The notes beneath the pieces were generated by a model, which saw nothing but the letters and a program-made list of their open reading frames with translations, did no database searches and was not told the DNA's origin. Of a stretch of 64,000 nt of DNA, positions 63,950 through 64,000 are shown one piece after another. A program made the position numbers and the translations under genes. Each line of letters begins with the position of its first letter. Positions within the stretch are counted from its first letter, which is position 1. The stretch is from Candidatus Heimdallarchaeota archaeon. Its GTDB lineage: Archaea; Asgardarchaeota; Heimdallarchaeia; Heimdallarchaeales; Heimdallarchaeaceae. The stretch spans positions 40,609-104,608 of the forward strand of contig JABCTC010000006.1 of assembly GCA_018238545.1 (NCBI GenBank), written 5' to 3'.

Positions 63950-64000
63950 TTACATATAGCTGAACACAAGCTTTTTGTTATGCTTATAGTATCTTACTTT

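Overview
The window is AT-rich archaeal chromosome. It carries archaeal-type information genes: RNA polymerase A1/A2/B/D subunits, ribosomal proteins of the archaeal/eukaryotic type (L18e, L30e), aIF5A with its hypusine loop, RFC small subunit, Orc1/Cdc6, a TFB-like protein, NOB1, NOG1 and archaeal TrpRS. It also has archaeal metabolism (ADP-dependent sugar kinase, UbiD-type decarboxylase, PPDK) and five tRNA genes, one with a short intron. Proteasome-chaperone-like genes (one resembling eukaryotic PAC4), an Sws1/ZSWIM7-like SWIM protein and an NSUN6-like PUA-methyltransferase, together with folate C1 enzymes, make an Asgard archaeon (Heimdallarchaeia-like) my best guess. That assignment is inference; no 16S rRNA gene is present.

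Layout. 1-7.8 kb: 5'-truncated TFB-like gene, a type IV pilus-like assembly operon (ATPase plus a membrane platform protein split in two), rfcS, truA, tRNA-Glu, orc1/cdc6 with a small wHTH regulator, tRNA-Leu and a prepilin-like peptide. 8-15 kb: rpoD-rpl18e-rpl13-rps9-rtcA and rpl3-rpl4-rpl23-rpl2, then a PAC2-family gene and intron-containing tRNA-Arg. 15-25 kb: NOG1-like GTPase, TrpRS, ADP-dependent kinase, then an accessory stretch of orphan genes, a 23-residue microprotein ORF, a helical-repeat gene broken by one in-frame TAG, a relic of a TnpB C terminus, and an HD-domain phosphohydrolase. 25-47 kb: aIF5A, rps12, rpoA2, rpoA1, folD, PAC4-like gene, glyA, ubiD-like gene, tRNA-Leu, RNA-processing genes, nadK, nob1, rpl30e, nusA, SWIM protein, rpoB and a degenerate SF2 helicase. 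47-59 kb: surE, ppdK, SocA/YwgA-like gene, second NAD-kinase-like gene, gcvPA/gcvPB, two SDRs, PAP2 phosphatase, rps7.

59.5-64 kb is a defence-like island and the most interesting part. It has a QatC-like (QueC-family) protein, two small proteins immediately upstream in the same operon, a divergent TatD-family nuclease resembling QatD, a large downstream protein with a HEPN-like RX4H motif, and a decayed type I HsdM C terminus. The first small protein starts with Met-Gly-Thr-Ala behind a strong ribosome binding site, which suggests the substrate of a QueC-like N-terminal conjugation. No QatA-type ATPase is visible, so this looks like a compact archaeal variant of the Qat anti-phage system.

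The folate genes (folD, glyA, gcvPA/B) form a serine/glycine one-carbon route, although the T and H proteins of glycine cleavage are not in this window.
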